Assembly (NCBI GenBank): GCA_030144725.1
Contig: JASKMD010000006.1
Coordinates: 830,586-894,585 of the forward strand
DNA length: 64,000 bases
Source of the DNA: Haematococcus lacustris
Lineage: Eukaryota > Chlorophyta > Chlorophyceae > Chlamydomonadales > Haematococcaceae
Reading direction: 5' to 3'
In this document: positions 33,558-46,900 of the stretch, one piece after another
Layout of the letters: every line of letters starts with the position of its first letter
Numbering within the stretch: the stretch's first letter is position 1
The notes under the pieces: generated by a model
Told to the model about the DNA's origin: nothing
The model's input: only the letters and a program-made list of their open reading frames with translations
Database searches by the model: none
Program-made: the position numbers and the translations under genes

Positions 33558-36205
33558 TCACCTGCCAAACTTGTAGGGCAGCACCTCCAGCTTGACATCC
33601 TTGGTCTTTACACGCAAGTCGGCCCGCACCTGAGCAGCAGCCCAGTCAACACAGCACCACCCACCTCATGTAACTAAGCCATGCATGTGCAACGTGATCA
33701 GCCGCCATGATGATGATGATGATGATGATAATGATGATAATGGTCCTACCCAGTTGTCACCACCAGTTTGGTATAAGCGCTTGGTCCTGCCCATTACCAC
33801 CTTGGGCATGAAAACCAGCGACTACCACCCCTCCACTCACCGCCATTCCTGGAATCCCAGCCCCACCACCTACTCTCTGAAAACACCCACACACCGTGCG
33901 TGCGTGTGTGGGCTGTGCAGTGCTGTCCTGATGGCTGACTGGTGTGACTTGTGTGATGCATGGCTGGTGGGCTCTGTTAAACGTTGGTTGGTTGTAGGCT
34001 GTCACACAAGAGTGATGTAAGGTCCCTTGGTCATCTCACCCTACCTACCTAGACCCCCCCCTCCCCCTAGCAGACCCTACCTGCCCCCACTCCCTGTGCC
34101 CCCCTCCCACCCCCTGCCCTGACGCAACCCACAGCAACCTGGCCTCCCCTTCCACCCCTCCTCCTACCTTCCCTTCCCTCAAGCCACCTCAGCTGCCTAC
34201 ATCAGGCTGGCAGGTTTGCTGTCCCTCTCACACTAGCTCCCCCAGCCTGACTGCACACAGCCTGGCTGCCCCCCCCTGACACCTGACACCTGACCCCCCC
34301 ACACCCCCTACCCTGCCTGACACCCCCTACCCTGCCTGGTGCCCCCACCTTGGTCTTGGAGCCCACCGCGCCCACGTCTGCCTCATAGCGCAGCACTGGG
34401 CCGGCTGACTGGGACAGCGTCACGCCCAGGCTGGAGGCCCAGGGCCGGCCCAGGGCGGCGGTGAGGGCCAGGCTGACCCCCTTGGTGCGCTGCGGCGGGA
34501 GGAGGGGCCAGGAAGGTGGGGAGGGGAGAGGTGGGGTGGGGTGGGGTGGGGTGGCGTGGCGTGGGGTGGGGTGGGGTAGCTGTGAATGAGATGCAGCCAC
34601 TGGGCCACTCCGCTGCAACCACCAGTGAGCAGGCCTCTTGGTCTATCTAAGACCCTAACCCTGCCGCTCCACCCTAACCCCCCACCACTACCCTTTGCCT
34701 TGTGCCCCACATTCATCATGACCTGGTCAATTGCTCAGTCTGGCCCTGTGCCCCTCACCCCACCCCTCCCTATGGAGCGGTAAAGGCCCAGCGGCCATCA
34801 ACTCCACCTCTACCTTCAGTGTGTACCAGCCAAGGTCAAGCAGTCATGCCAAGTAGCCATCAACTCCACCTTAGCACCCTCCCCCCCCCTGCCCCACCCT
34901 TGCCCCCGATCGCCCCCTTACCCACCTTGCTCCTCGCCCCTCCCACAACACCTACCAGGCACCCCTCTCATGCCTGTGGCATCGCCTCCTCCCTCTCCCC
35001 TCTTTAAGCACCTCCGCCCCGTAACACCTCCCCCTACCCTACCCTACCCTAACCCTGTGGCATCGCCTCTGGCACCCCTATAGTGTTGACCCCTCACCCA
35101 ACCCCCTCCCACCCCCTCAGCCCCCTCCTTCCCCCCCCAGCCCCCTCCCACCCCCCTCAGCCCCTGACCTCACCGTGGCAGTGTCCATGGCCAGCCGTGC
35201 CTTGTAGCGGCCATCCACCACCACCTCCTCAGCCAGTGAGGCCACCCCCTTCTGGAAGTCATGGCTCAGCTGCGGTGGCAGCAGGGAGCAGCCGAGAATG
35301 GGGGCTAGCAGCAGCAGGGGCCGCCCGTGGCCATGTGGGAAGTGGGCAGCAGCAGGGCTGGCTGGGAGGAGGGGGGGTGCTGGCAATGGCAGGTGGTGAT
35401 GGCAATGAAGCGGTGACTTGTTGTGGTTCAGTCACTGACGTCCCAAGCCACTTATGGCAAGTCAAGGCAGGGCATGAGGGCAAGCCAGGCTGAGGGCTGG
35501 GGATGTGATCAGGGCTCCTGCCTGCCAGCATGCCAGCCTGCCTCATCCCTGCCCTCCTCCTGCTCCCCCTGCCCTCCTCCCCCTGCCCCTCACCTCCCAG
35601 GTCGTCTTCAGCTTGTACTTGTTTGGCCCACTGACCGGGGTGGCCGTCAGCTTGAAGGTGGGGCTGGGCAGCAGGAACAGCTGCAGGGGAGGCAGCATGG
35701 CAGGGCGGGGAGGGCACTGCACAGCATGAGCTGGGGGCAGCACACTGGACTGGCTGCGTCTGCAGCTGCTGGCCTGTGAGCTGCCGCAATGCCAGCATGG
35801 CTTGGTGTGACTGGAGTGAAGCGAGCCCATGTGCTGGAGGGCCACAGTGAAGATAAAGTGCATGGCCGCAACAGTTGCCTGGAACAATGGCGGTGGGAGG
35901 AGCTGGGCTGTTGCTGGCGCTGCTGGTGCCCATGCGCTGGGGAGCTGAGCTGATGGTGACCCACATGACCCTAGTGAGGGGTAGGGGGATGGGTAGGGTG
36001 GGATGGGGTGGGGATGGCCAGCCGGGGCAGGATGATGACCCGGGATGGCAGTGACAGCGCAAAGCAGCTGCAGTGGCAGTTATGTTGACCATGCTGGCGC
36101 TGGTGGTGGGAGGGGTAGGGCAGTGGGAGGGACAGTGGGGCTCTAGCCCTCCCACCTCTAAACTGAAGCCTGCAATCCTGCTTGGTAACTGCTGGGTATA
36201 GAAGG

Positions 36206-36611
36206 GTGGGGTGGGGTGGGGTGGGGTGGGGTGGGGTGGGGTGGGGTGGGGTGGGGTGGGGTGGGGTGGGGTGGGGTGGGGTGGGGTGGGGTGGGGTGGG
36301 GTGGGGTGGGGTGGGGTGGGGTGGGGTGGGGTGGGGTGGGGTGGGGTGGGGTGGGGTGGGGTGGGGTGGGGTGGGGTGGGGTGGGGTGGGGGTGGGGTGG
36401 GGTGGGGTGGGGTGGGGTGGGGTGGGGTGGGGTGGGGTGGGGTGGGGTGGGGTGGGGTGGGGTGGGGTGGGGTGGGGTGGGGTGGGGTGGGGTGGGGTGG
36501 GGTGGGGTGGGGTGGGGTGGGGTGGGGTGGGGTGGGGTGGGGTGGGGTGGGGTGGGGTGGGGTGGGGTGGGGTGGGGTGGTGATGGGGTGGGGTGGGGTG
36601 GGGTGGGGTGG
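36206..36611. repeat. (GGGGT)n pentanucleotide array, about 80 copies
   Basis: Almost perfect GGGGT units over about 400 bp, in the large intron (35681-38295) of the minus-strand gene. A few phase slips occur (about 36390 and 36582). G-runs lie on the plus strand, so the transcript of the host gene would be C-rich here. Confidence 0.97.
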
Positions 36612-36855
36612 CTCCAGCCTTGAATGCTCGACCTTGCTGCCGCCCTGGACACCCAATGCCTTGCCACCCTCCATACCCTGAACAGCCTCAAGGTTGGCAG
36701 TGTGCTCTGTGTGCCTGTGCACAGGGATGTCTGGCTGCATGTGATGGGCCTGCACTGCAGCCCTGCCTGAGCTGCTGGGCGTGGGCAAGGCTTGGCAGCG
36801 CGCAGGGCGTCAAGGCATTGGGTGCTGTGCAGCTGACACAGGGTGGGGCCCCCTA

Positions 36856-37496
36856 CACAGATAAATGCCTAAGTTGAGCCACTTGGTTCCAGAAAACAGT
36901 GTAGTCTCACAACGGGTTTGCTGCTCGGCAAGCAACTCATACCCACGTGTAGAGCTTTGAGTCTACTACCCGTCAGTGCCCATGTTGTTTCACAAGTCAA
37001 AGTGGTTGGGCAGCTGCAGCCCGGAAGGTGGAGCCCTCCCGAAAATATGGGTTTTCAAACTAAAGTAACCTAAGTCGAGCCACCCCCTTCACAGCCAACT
37101 CTCACAGACACTTGCTACCCCCACTTCAGGCATGTCATCACTATGGGATTGAGGCCCTGATGGCACCAAAATCCACATAAAACTTGTGTTGTGAGTCAAT
37201 AGTTAAAGCATCACGATGTGCCCCCCCTCCTACACGCGAGCCCCTCCGCCATACTTAGCAGTCCTCTGCCCGGAAATACAACGGAGGTTGCTCCTCCATT
37301 GAGCAACTAACTCCGGATGAGGTTAAAACCGGCGGTCCCGGCAGTGTTGAGATCTCTCCTCCCACAACGCGCAAACATGACGCGGCCCGACAAACACCCT
37401 AGTAACCACCTATGCGCGGAAACAAAACGGGGGCTTTCGGTAAAGAATCAAGAGAACACGAGAAACGGGGTGGCTCAACTTAGGCATTTATCTGTG
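36856..37496. mobile_element. 641-bp MITE with 27-bp perfect TIRs and TA target duplication
   Basis: The left end starts CACAGATAAATGCCTAAGTT at 36856. The reverse complement of the right end (to 37496) is the same for 27 bp. TA flanks both sides (36854-36855, 37497-37498). There is no coding capacity. TA duplications and CACAG termini place it with Tc1/mariner/pogo-type elements and link it to the element at 45483-47003. It sits inside the intron of the beta-barrel gene. Confidence 0.9.
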
Positions 37497-38637
37497 TATG
37501 ACAAGGTGCTGAGTAAGAACAGGAGCAGCTGCCCTGCAGAGCCCTTGGCACCGCCCTGCTAGCTAAGTCCCCTGATCTGACGCGGTCCACAGCCCAACCC
37601 AGGCTGCAGCCGGTGCCCTGGGGGCGTTCAGATGCTGCGGCCAGTTGTGTTGGGGGCACAACCCTAGCTGCAGCCTGACGGCTGGCCTTGGCACTCTGCA
37701 GCACCTAGCTGAGGGGAGGTGGCGGTGCAGAGCCAACACGGGAATGCTGTAGCGGGCGCAGTAACCCTTGCCCTTGCCCTACCCCCCTGGCGCCCTGGAC
37801 ACCACCCACCACCCCACAGCCCCCTCTATGAGCGCACCTGCCCTTGTGTAGTCATCAGACTACTGAGCTGGCGGAATGTTGGCTGCTTGCTGGGAAATTG
37901 AGGGAACACATTGCTTAATCAACTGAGCCAGTCAGCGATTTGCTTTCCCTTTCTTACATACCCTGCTGGACCATTTGGTGTTGGGTGGGCTGTAGGTCCT
38001 GTTACATTCACGCCAGAACTGCTTTCAGTCACCACAAAGCTGCCGTCGCCACCGCCGCCACCCCCGCCGCTTTTGGTCGCTGCCATGCGCCTACATCGCT
38101 GCTGCTGTTGCTGCTGCTGTTGCGCAGGGTGTTGGTAACAGCTCCTGATCCGTAACTGCTGCTGCTTTGCTCTAATGCTGGTTGGTCCCTGTGCCCTAAC
38201 CCTCCTCTGGTCCTGCCTCCTGCTTTGCCGCCCCCTCCCTCCGCCCCTCCCTCCTCCCAGCCATTCACCTGGTGCCTGGGAAGCCGCTGGCTGACCTTAA
38301 GGAGGCCCCAGCCTGTTTTGCGGGTAAGGTCTAGCGACACGTCCTGAGCAGCACACACAACATGGCACCCACTGCATGCAGGCACCCACATGCAAGCAGT
38401 GAAGGGAAAGTGGCCTGACAAGTAGGAGGTAAACTTGGGGTTGGGGTTCACACGCCCGCCCAGCCGGCACCCACATGCATGCCCGCACATGCAGGCAGTG
38501 AAGGGAGACAGGCCTGGAGAGTAGCCTGGCAGGTAAGCCTGAGGTCAGCCAGGCAGGCAAGGCGTAGGCCGGTTGTTGCTGGGTAGTGGGGAAAGGGTGG
38601 GTGGAGTGTGTCCAGACAGCACTGGTGCCTTGCCAGC

Positions 38638-38691
38638 CTGCTGCTGGGCCTGCTGCTGGGCCTGCTGCTGGGCCTGCTGCTGGGCCTGCTG
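38638..38691. repeat. 12-bp CTGCTGGGCCTG tandem repeat
   Basis: About four and a half units within the intron of the minus-strand gene. Confidence 0.85.
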
Positions 38692-39220
38692 CCCCATGGT
38701 GTCAGCACACTTGGTCACGCTTGGTGCTGCCAATCGCTTCTCGGAGCGTGCCCGAGCAAGCATGGGCACACCTTCGTGGCCAAGTCGTACGTGGCACCCC
38801 ACTGCTTGGCTTGAAGCTCCAGCCCTAACCCATTGCTGGGGTGCTTATGCTTCAACTTGATCTGCGATCGCGGCAGCTGCGGTTTGTCACGCCAGACGTC
38901 GAACCGCACGCCAAATTGGTGTTCGAGCGCACCAGGCGGTTGTTGCCTGCATTGAGCCGCACGGCGGACTGCACAGTCTTGCCATCGTGCTCCGCTGCAA
39001 AGTCCTTAAGTCCCCACACGCCCATCCTATACGTAACGCCTACGACGTCTACGGGCCTGGGTCTGAGCTGCCTCAATCTCCAGCGCTCTGCTTGGAGGCC
39101 CCTGGCTGCGCTAACTGCTCGCTGGTGCCAACGTCCAATTGGCCATAGTGTGATAAATCTAAGTATTCCTCGTGTTTGTAGCTGCTTCGCGTTACTGTTG
39201 TTTATGGCGAGTAAGGAGGT

Positions 39221-41892
39221 ATGGAACGCGGGCCCAGGCCAGTGCCGGAGGAACCAGACTTCGACATACTCAACCGCCACGAGGCACAACAGCCTGACCT
39301 CACTGAGGCGCAGCGCACAAGAAAGGCCTCCGAAGAGGCCCGCGCAGCCCGTGATAGAGACAACAATTACCACGCACGGAAATGCGAGCTAGGCTACCGA
39401 ACATTTCCCGCAAGAGTTATGGGCTGCCTTCCTCCTGGCTGTGCTTGCACGGTTAAAGGCCTGCAGCGAGCGGGCAATGATCGGCAGCCTGCTGCTGGGC
39501 TTCCTCGTGCGCGACCTCTTTTTTCTGCACTTAGCCGACCAGCTCGACGAGCACGGACAGCCCGTGTACACAGACATCCCAGTCTCCGCGGCAACCATCC
39601 CGATCCTGTAGTGCAGGACCGGCAGCTGTGCCGCGGCTTACCTGGAGCCGGCGAGAACAAACGGCTAAGCGCGGCAGTCGCTGCCGTGCTGGCCGCGCAC
39701 CCCGACCTTCGGGCCCGCCTTGAAGCAATCCCACGCTACCTCTCTGACACCAACATGGTGGACCACGTCGGCCAGCAGCTGCAGACCGCAGTCAGCAACA
39801 TGCTCACGCTGCTCTTCGCTGACAGGCTCAAGAAGTCGGTGCCCCTGGCCGGGGCAAAGTTCCTGATGGGCGCTGACGAGCACCAGCGCAGGTCTGGGGT
39901 GATGGGGCTGGGTGGTGGGCACCTGCCAGCGTGGTCCAAGCGGCAGTGCACCTTTGTGCGCCGCATGGTGTGCGGGCTGGACGTCAGCTGGCTGCTGCAG
40001 AAGGGTGGGGTGGTGGTGACTCCAGCCATGCAGGCTGAGGTGGTTTTGCAGTGGGGCCTGCTTCAGCTGAGGGAGGGGGAGAAAGTGGATGATGACTGGC
40101 TGGAGGAATCAGCAAACCGGGGCCGGTTGCTGCGCCATGCGGTGCACACCACCAGAGATGGAGGCAGGCATGGCAGCCTGGCAGCTGGATATGGTGCCCG
40201 GGCAGCATATAGGGCAGCAGATATGGTGCCCGGGCAGTGTCTGGCCCCCCCACCTCCTATGCCATCACCCCCACCAACAAGAGCCGTGCTCGGCACATCC
40301 TCATCGCCACCCTGGGTCTCTACGGCTTAATGCGTGACGCCCATATGCTGGGGGTTGGACAAGTTCAGGAACGGTGCCCTGCCTGACCCAGAGGACCCTG
40401 GCGAGTACATTGAAGAGCCCAAAGACAGCCAGGTGAGTGCTCATCGCAATCGGGGGCCAACCAGCCCTTGGGTGCTCAATTAGCTTCCTGTGTGTCAGGC
40501 AACAGCAATTCACAAGTTTATGTGGTGCCTTCATTGTGTGTATTGTGGCTGCAGGTGGCCAACCGATGGGGCGCATTGCTGCCTAGCCCTCGCCGCTAGA
40601 AGCTCGCCAGCCCCAAGAACAGATACGCGCAGACCGTGGACACCGATGGAGTCGCCATCAGCGTGATGTTCCTGCGGCCCAAGCCTGCAGGTCCACCCGC
40701 AGATCTGCCGCAGATGGGCAAGGGCATGGGCACAGTCAACCCGCTGGCCCATCTTCACGCGGAGTGGCTGGGCGTTGACCCGGGCAAGACAAATATGGCC
40801 ACCGTGGCGCACGAGGAGCGCAGCGCTGACGGCTCAGTGGTCTCCTTGTGGTTAGCAGCAGGTCCAGCTCGCTGGCCTCGTACCGGGGGTTCGCCGACAC
40901 CGTCCTGGCGACGTACGACGCTATGTGGGCCAAGGTCTCAAAGCCACGTTGGGCTAACGCCAAGTTACGGCTCTACTGTGGCAAGCAACGCATGGTGGCA
41001 AGGTTTTGGTCCAAGGTAAGGCCCAGTAGCAGTAGGCCTAGGAGCTAGGCAGTAGCCAACCAAAGTCAGCTCATGCTCTTACACCTGGCCACCTGCTGCT
41101 GCTGCTGCTGAACCTGACCTCACACATGTGTGCCATGTGTGGCTGCAGCTCATCAAACAGGCCAAGCAGCAGTGGCCGGACCGCATCCTGGCCCTGGTCT
41201 ATGGGGCAGCTGGCTTCAATGGCAGTGACACAATTGGCTGCAGGGGTGTCCCTGTCAAGCAGATGTTAAGGAAGGCGCTGAAGCAGTTCCCAGCAGGGCG
41301 AGTGGTGATGGTGGATGGATTCCGCACCAGCCGGGTCAGCTCAGCCAACAACACCCCCAACGAGACCCTCCTTGACATGCCCCGCCTGAGTCCTTCAGTA
41401 GGGGGCTGAGGATAGGGTCAAGGATGAGGGGTTGGTATTGTAGGGAGGTGGTGGAGTCAAGGTGGCTGGGTAGGGTCAAGATGAAGGCTCAAGGAAATAT
41501 CTTACCAATGTGAATTGCCCCATGTGCCTTTGCAGGTGGCTGCGGCCAGTGAAGTGCAAGGCGAAGCGATCCCAATTTAGAGGCATGATGTGCTCAGCAA
41601 GCAACAACAACATCACCAGGTAAGCACTGGCCTGGCGCTGCAAATTTGCATGACATGAGCATATCTTACATGGCATGACACATGACCAAACTTTGCCTCC
41701 CCCGCCATTACACCCCTGCAGGTTCTACAGCTGGGACGTGTCAGCCGCGCTCAACATTCGCCACTGTGCAGTGGCCCAGGGCCACGACCCACTAAGCTGT
41801 GCTACTGGGAAGGCCGCCCAGCCATGCCAAAGCCCGGCAAGACAGGCAAGGATTGGGTGATCATACCCGACAAGGCCATGTTGCGCAGGTGA
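39221..41892 (+). pseudogene. Fanzor (eukaryotic TnpB-like RNA-guided nuclease) gene, decayed
   Basis: Fanzor proteins are transposon-linked relatives of TnpB and Cas12 that cut DNA with a RuvC-like site. Segments can be followed across frames. They are an N-terminal part from ATG 39221, a helical region in another frame (39411-39609, KACSERAMIGSLLLGFLVRD), 39600-40100 back in the first frame, and NKSRARHILIATLGLYG (40258 on). An exon from 40555 holds DTDGVAISVMF and RuvC-I GVDPGKTNMATVAHEE (Asp codon 40777). RuvC-II follows at 41149 on (LALVYGAAGFNG, VVMVDGFRTSRVSS). Then come a KCKAKRSQFRGMMC exon (41536-41619) and RuvC-III SWDVSAALNIRHCAV (Asp codon 41735) with tail LCYWEGRPAMPKPGKTGKDW, ending at TGA 41890. 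Breaks: frameshifts near 39411, 39605, 40200-40258, 40350, 40850 and 41795, and TAG at 40597. The acidic residue expected in VD(E)F is Gly (41317). Introns are partly preserved. Clearly non-functional. Confidence 0.85.
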
Positions 41893-42218
41893 CAGCGCAA
41901 GCTGCAGCGAGCTACAGCACGACACCCCCAACAAAAATGAATACTGAACCCCCCACAAAGGGGATATGTGTGGATTGGAGCTACTAGGGGAGCTCTAGCT
42001 ACAGGCACACAAACTTGAATGGCTGAGCTAAGGTTGACATTAGGCACACTAGCAGTAGCCCCTATACTGATGAGCTTGCAGCCTGTGTTTGATTACAACT
42101 CTTGCTTCATTTTGGTGTAGCTTGAGGGCTGTAGGGATCGGAAGCTGGTGGCCGGATATCACTCAAGCTGGCTCGGGATGCTGCTGCTGCTGCTGCTGCT
42201 GCTGGTGATGTTGTGGTG
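41893..42218. other. flank between the Fanzor relic and the hexanucleotide block
   Basis: No gene recognised. A CTG run (about 42181-42203) leads into the repeat block. Confidence 0.5.
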
Positions 42219-43352
<1,134 letters not shown>

Positions 43353-43438
43353 AGGGGTGTACTGATTTCTGCGAGTATAGGGGGCGGGTAAGATGACTGC
43401 AGATAATCGCCAACCTGATGTGTCAAGTTGTCTCAAAT

Positions 43439-43457
43439 TAGGTGCTTATCTGTGTAT
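43439..43457. repeat. orphan TIR end of a TA-type transposon
   Basis: TTAGGTGCTTATCTGTG followed by TA closely resembles the right end of the MITE ending at 37496 (TTAGGCATTTATCTGTG|TA). No matching left end was found nearby, so this is probably a solo remnant. Confidence 0.55.
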
Positions 43458-43942
43458 GGCTGCTTGGCCCTGGCGATTATCACCATGGGGGCAGGTGGCG
43501 GGTAAGGTGGACAAGATTGATTGGGAGATGGTGACTGGAGATGCAAACTAGGGACGTCGAGGCTTCAATCTCAAGGTTGTGGCCGGCATGCTGATATCTG
43601 CAATCTAGCAAGTTTTTCATTCCTCATTTGCTCCAGACACCTGAGACTCTGAGACTCTGAGACCAGGTCCTCCAGTCAGGACCTACCCAGCAGCTAAGGG
43701 CGCGGCATCAAAAGTACTGAGGTTACCCACAGTCAAACATGTTGTTCCCTGTTGAATGAGTTTGTTTGTCTGCAATCTAGCAAGTTCCCCACATGAAGTG
43801 CGACTTCACTGTACCTGCATGCAAGCCTTTGACTGTTTTTTGCGAAATGGCGAGAGCTTCCATCTTCCCCAGTGACAATGCTCACTTACCGCATCGCATA
43901 TAGCTGGGTTACTTCTAGCTCCCTCTCGTGACCAAGAGCGGA

Positions 43943-46900
43943 ATGGGAGGGCCATCGTCGGAATCGGGGAATAGCAGCAGTAGCTTTGGGTCCGGCATCG
44001 AAAGCGATGCCAGCAGCAGGTGAGCCATGTAGCATTCTTAGCCTTCGTGGCAATCAAGCCTCCACACGCAATGTTGGCACACTCCTTTACAGCGCGGCTG
44101 CACTCAAGCCTGGCACCTACGACGACGAGGGGGCGCCAGCATTGAGCTTTGAAGCAGGAGTGTTCGGAGTTCTGTACACAGTGTCAAAGGCGAGTGTAAA
44201 ACAGCGAACACTCGACGGGCATGGCAGATTTGTCATCCACTGGTACCCTAATCAAGCCTTCAGCACCATGACAAAGCAGCCCAATATAGCATGTGTCCAG
44301 ATAGCCAGGCAGCATGACGTGTTGACAGCTTATACACGCATTGGCAAATGGCCAGCACCCAGGACCCAGCCTTCAGCCTTGCTGCCAAGGGGTTGGCCCA
44401 GATGGCCTTCATCAGTTAAGGTCAACAATAACCAATGCCGAAGCATAAGCATAGGACCCTTTCATTAGGTGCTGTGTTTTGTCTATCTGGAGTAAACCCT
44501 TCCACGCACACTGCATGTGCCCCTATTGCTCGATTCCCGTGGCAGGGCTATAGCCTAGAACTTGCACAATTGACCAGCGCTGGTACAAGCCGACAACACA
44601 GAGGCCCTGGCACACATCACTGCACCACAGGCTACTGCTCCTTGTTGCTGGGCGTGTGGATGGTTCCGTAGTTTCAAGCTTGCAGTTCCAGCTAGCCAGC
44701 CCTCCATTCCTAGAGGCTCCTTGGGCACCTGCTCAACACAGCAGCATGTGCGCTGACATGAAGTTCAACCATTGGCAGCTGCCATGTGCCAATCCGCAAG
44801 CCAGCTATGTGTTCCTTCCCCCCCGTACAACACAGTGTGGTGTGCAATGGCTGAGGTTCAGCTAGTGGCACTTTTACAGCAAGGTACCAACAGTGGCAGC
44901 AATGGCAGCAGGGGCAGGAGTGACAGCAGTGGTAGCAATGACACCAGGGGCAGGAGTGACAGCAGTGGCAGCAGGGGCAGCAAGGATAGCAGGGGCAGCA
45001 GGGGCAGCAACGGCAGCAACAGTCATCATGCTACGCAAGCATGCCGCCGTCGGCTCAGAAACGATCAGCTATGCCCAGGGGCCACTGTGGGCTAGTCCTT
45101 TTTGTACATGATGGTCACCGCAAGCCCTCAGGTCACCTCATCAGTAGTACTATCAAACCATGACTGCTCTTCAAGCTGCTCAAGAGGCAGCCGTGAGGAG
45201 CTTTTCACTATGACAGCTTGTAAACTGTGGGAGGGGCATTACTGGCATTAGGGGCAGCAACGGGGTCGTGCAGCTGCATTAGCATGTGATAATGGCATGC
45301 AGTCATGCTTAAGATGGTCGTTACCAGGGGTGTGCCACCCCAGTCCCAATGCTGCTAAGCAGCTGCCGACTGCCATCAATGCCTTGCAATCTGGCGGTGT
45401 CTGCAGGAGAAGGCGCCACGGCTCTGGTTCGTCATCTTCAGGTATGCGCCACTGGGCTCCCCGGCAGCAGGCCCTTCTGGTACACAGAAAGGTTCCTAAT
45501 TTGGCTAGGCCTATATTGGTCGTTCTCCCATTTCCGCTCTTCAACACGCATGCCTCCTTTCATACACGGTCGTTATAGGTTATGAGGACGTTGTGAGTCG
45601 GTTTGCGGCGGACTGTCGCGTTTTGTCGGCTGAGATGAGGCTGCCGCCGGTTACGCCCGTTTGAACCCTACCGGCCGTTAAGGTCCCGTGTGCACTAGCA
45701 ATACCCATGCGAGCGCGGCCCTCCTAGACACCTTGGTGGGTACACGATGTAGCGCAGTTGGTGCGCTTTGGTTTATTGCTACCCTTTGGCCGCGGTCTTG
45801 CGTTGAAAATGTTCTCTCTCAGCTCTCATGTCATTATTTCGGCCTCATGCGCCCAGGTCCTACCGCACACCACCAGCCCTTATGGCCAAACTGACCACTG
45901 GTGCTTCTCGACAGTCCAGCTTGGCTCAAGACAGCACAGGCAAAAGAGCCAAAAGGCTCTTGGCAGCTGCTAATGCTTACTTGAATGTCAAGAGGGGCCA
46001 GCCACAGCCATCCATGGCAGCTGTGGCCCGGGAACATTGCGTTCCATATGCCACCCTCCACAGAGTCATCAAGCGGGGTGGGGTGTTCGCAAAACGTGGG
46101 CGCCCAACAGCTTTGTCAGCTGTGGAAGAGGAGCAGCTGCGGGACTTGGTAGTGAGGGGCCAGCAGCAGGGTGTGGGGGTCACCAAGACAGCACTGCTTG
46201 CAGCTGTGAGGACGACGCAGCGGGTCACGGAGCGCAAGGGCAAAGTGGACCCCTTCAAGGGGAAGGCCCCTGGCAAGAATTGGCGCCAGGGTTCATGCGG
46301 CAATTAGTTATAATTATTTACTTGAAATATATAATAAAATACCGATAACAATACATGTCGGGCGGCATTTGAGAAGAGCGTGCACTTGAGAAATGGCTTT
46401 TACCCCCCAGACAAGGATAACATGCTAGCAGCAGCAGCAGCCAGCGTGGAGGGTGGCAAGCAGCAACCAGCCTCCAAACCCTGGGTACCCTTGACAGTCG
46501 ACGCCGCAATGCTGCGTGTTGCAGCTCAGCGATTAGCCCAACCGCAGCCCAGCTTACGTTTTCCAGCAGAGGATAGGTTCTATTTCAAGCATGAGGTGGT
46601 TGCTGAGGCAGCCAAGAAAGCTGCAAAGGCCAGCAAGCGATCTTGCAAGTAGCATGCTTGCATGTGCATGTGCGCAACTTTGAGTGCCTCTAGACTGCCA
46701 CGTGATCATGTTTTTGACAAGCTGCTAGTTTGCCGCTGTGGTGCCGATCTTCAAGTAGGTGGACAAAAGCAACGACATGCTCACATTAGGGGACTTTCAC
46801 ATGTAAAACTGGTGTTTTGGAGGTATGGTACTAAACATGTCATATCTTTGCTGCTTATGGGCATTAGGAGACAATCAAGGGCACTGTGGAGAGATGTTAT

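Larger units (their letters stand above)
33558..39025 (-). pseudogene. probable beta-barrel membrane protein gene, six exons, with one apparent 1-nt deletion
   Basis: Exons on the minus strand: 39025-38772, 38343-38296, 35680-35594, 35269-35174, 34489-34349, 33629-33558 (stop TGA). They total 698 nt. Adding one base near 38913-38916 gives exactly 233 codons (232 aa) and joins the start MGVWGLKDFAAEHDGKTVQS to GVRFDVWRDKPQLPRSQIKL. All other junctions are in phase. The protein is rich in alternating polar/hydrophobic stretches with turns (QIKLKHKH, DVSLDLTRKTGW, TFKLTATPVSGPNKYKLKTTWE, DGRYKARLAMDT, VSLALTAALG, VRADLRVKTKDVKLEVLP). These look like amphipathic beta strands of an outer-membrane pore. 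Size and style recall chloroplast outer-envelope OEP24-type or VDAC-like porins, but I see no diagnostic motif. The deletion could be a sequencing error, in which case the gene is intact. Confidence 0.5.

Noticed and set aside
35259..36788. 509-codon minus-strand frame (HPTPP repeats)
   Set aside because: It spans the GGGGT array. The short parts at its 3' end that look coding belong to other frames of the beta-barrel gene.
44772..45111. Gly/Ser- and Ala-rich frames near 44.9 kb
   Set aside because: They lie in intron 2 of the TmcB-like gene on a GGCAGC-type repeat, with no support as exons.
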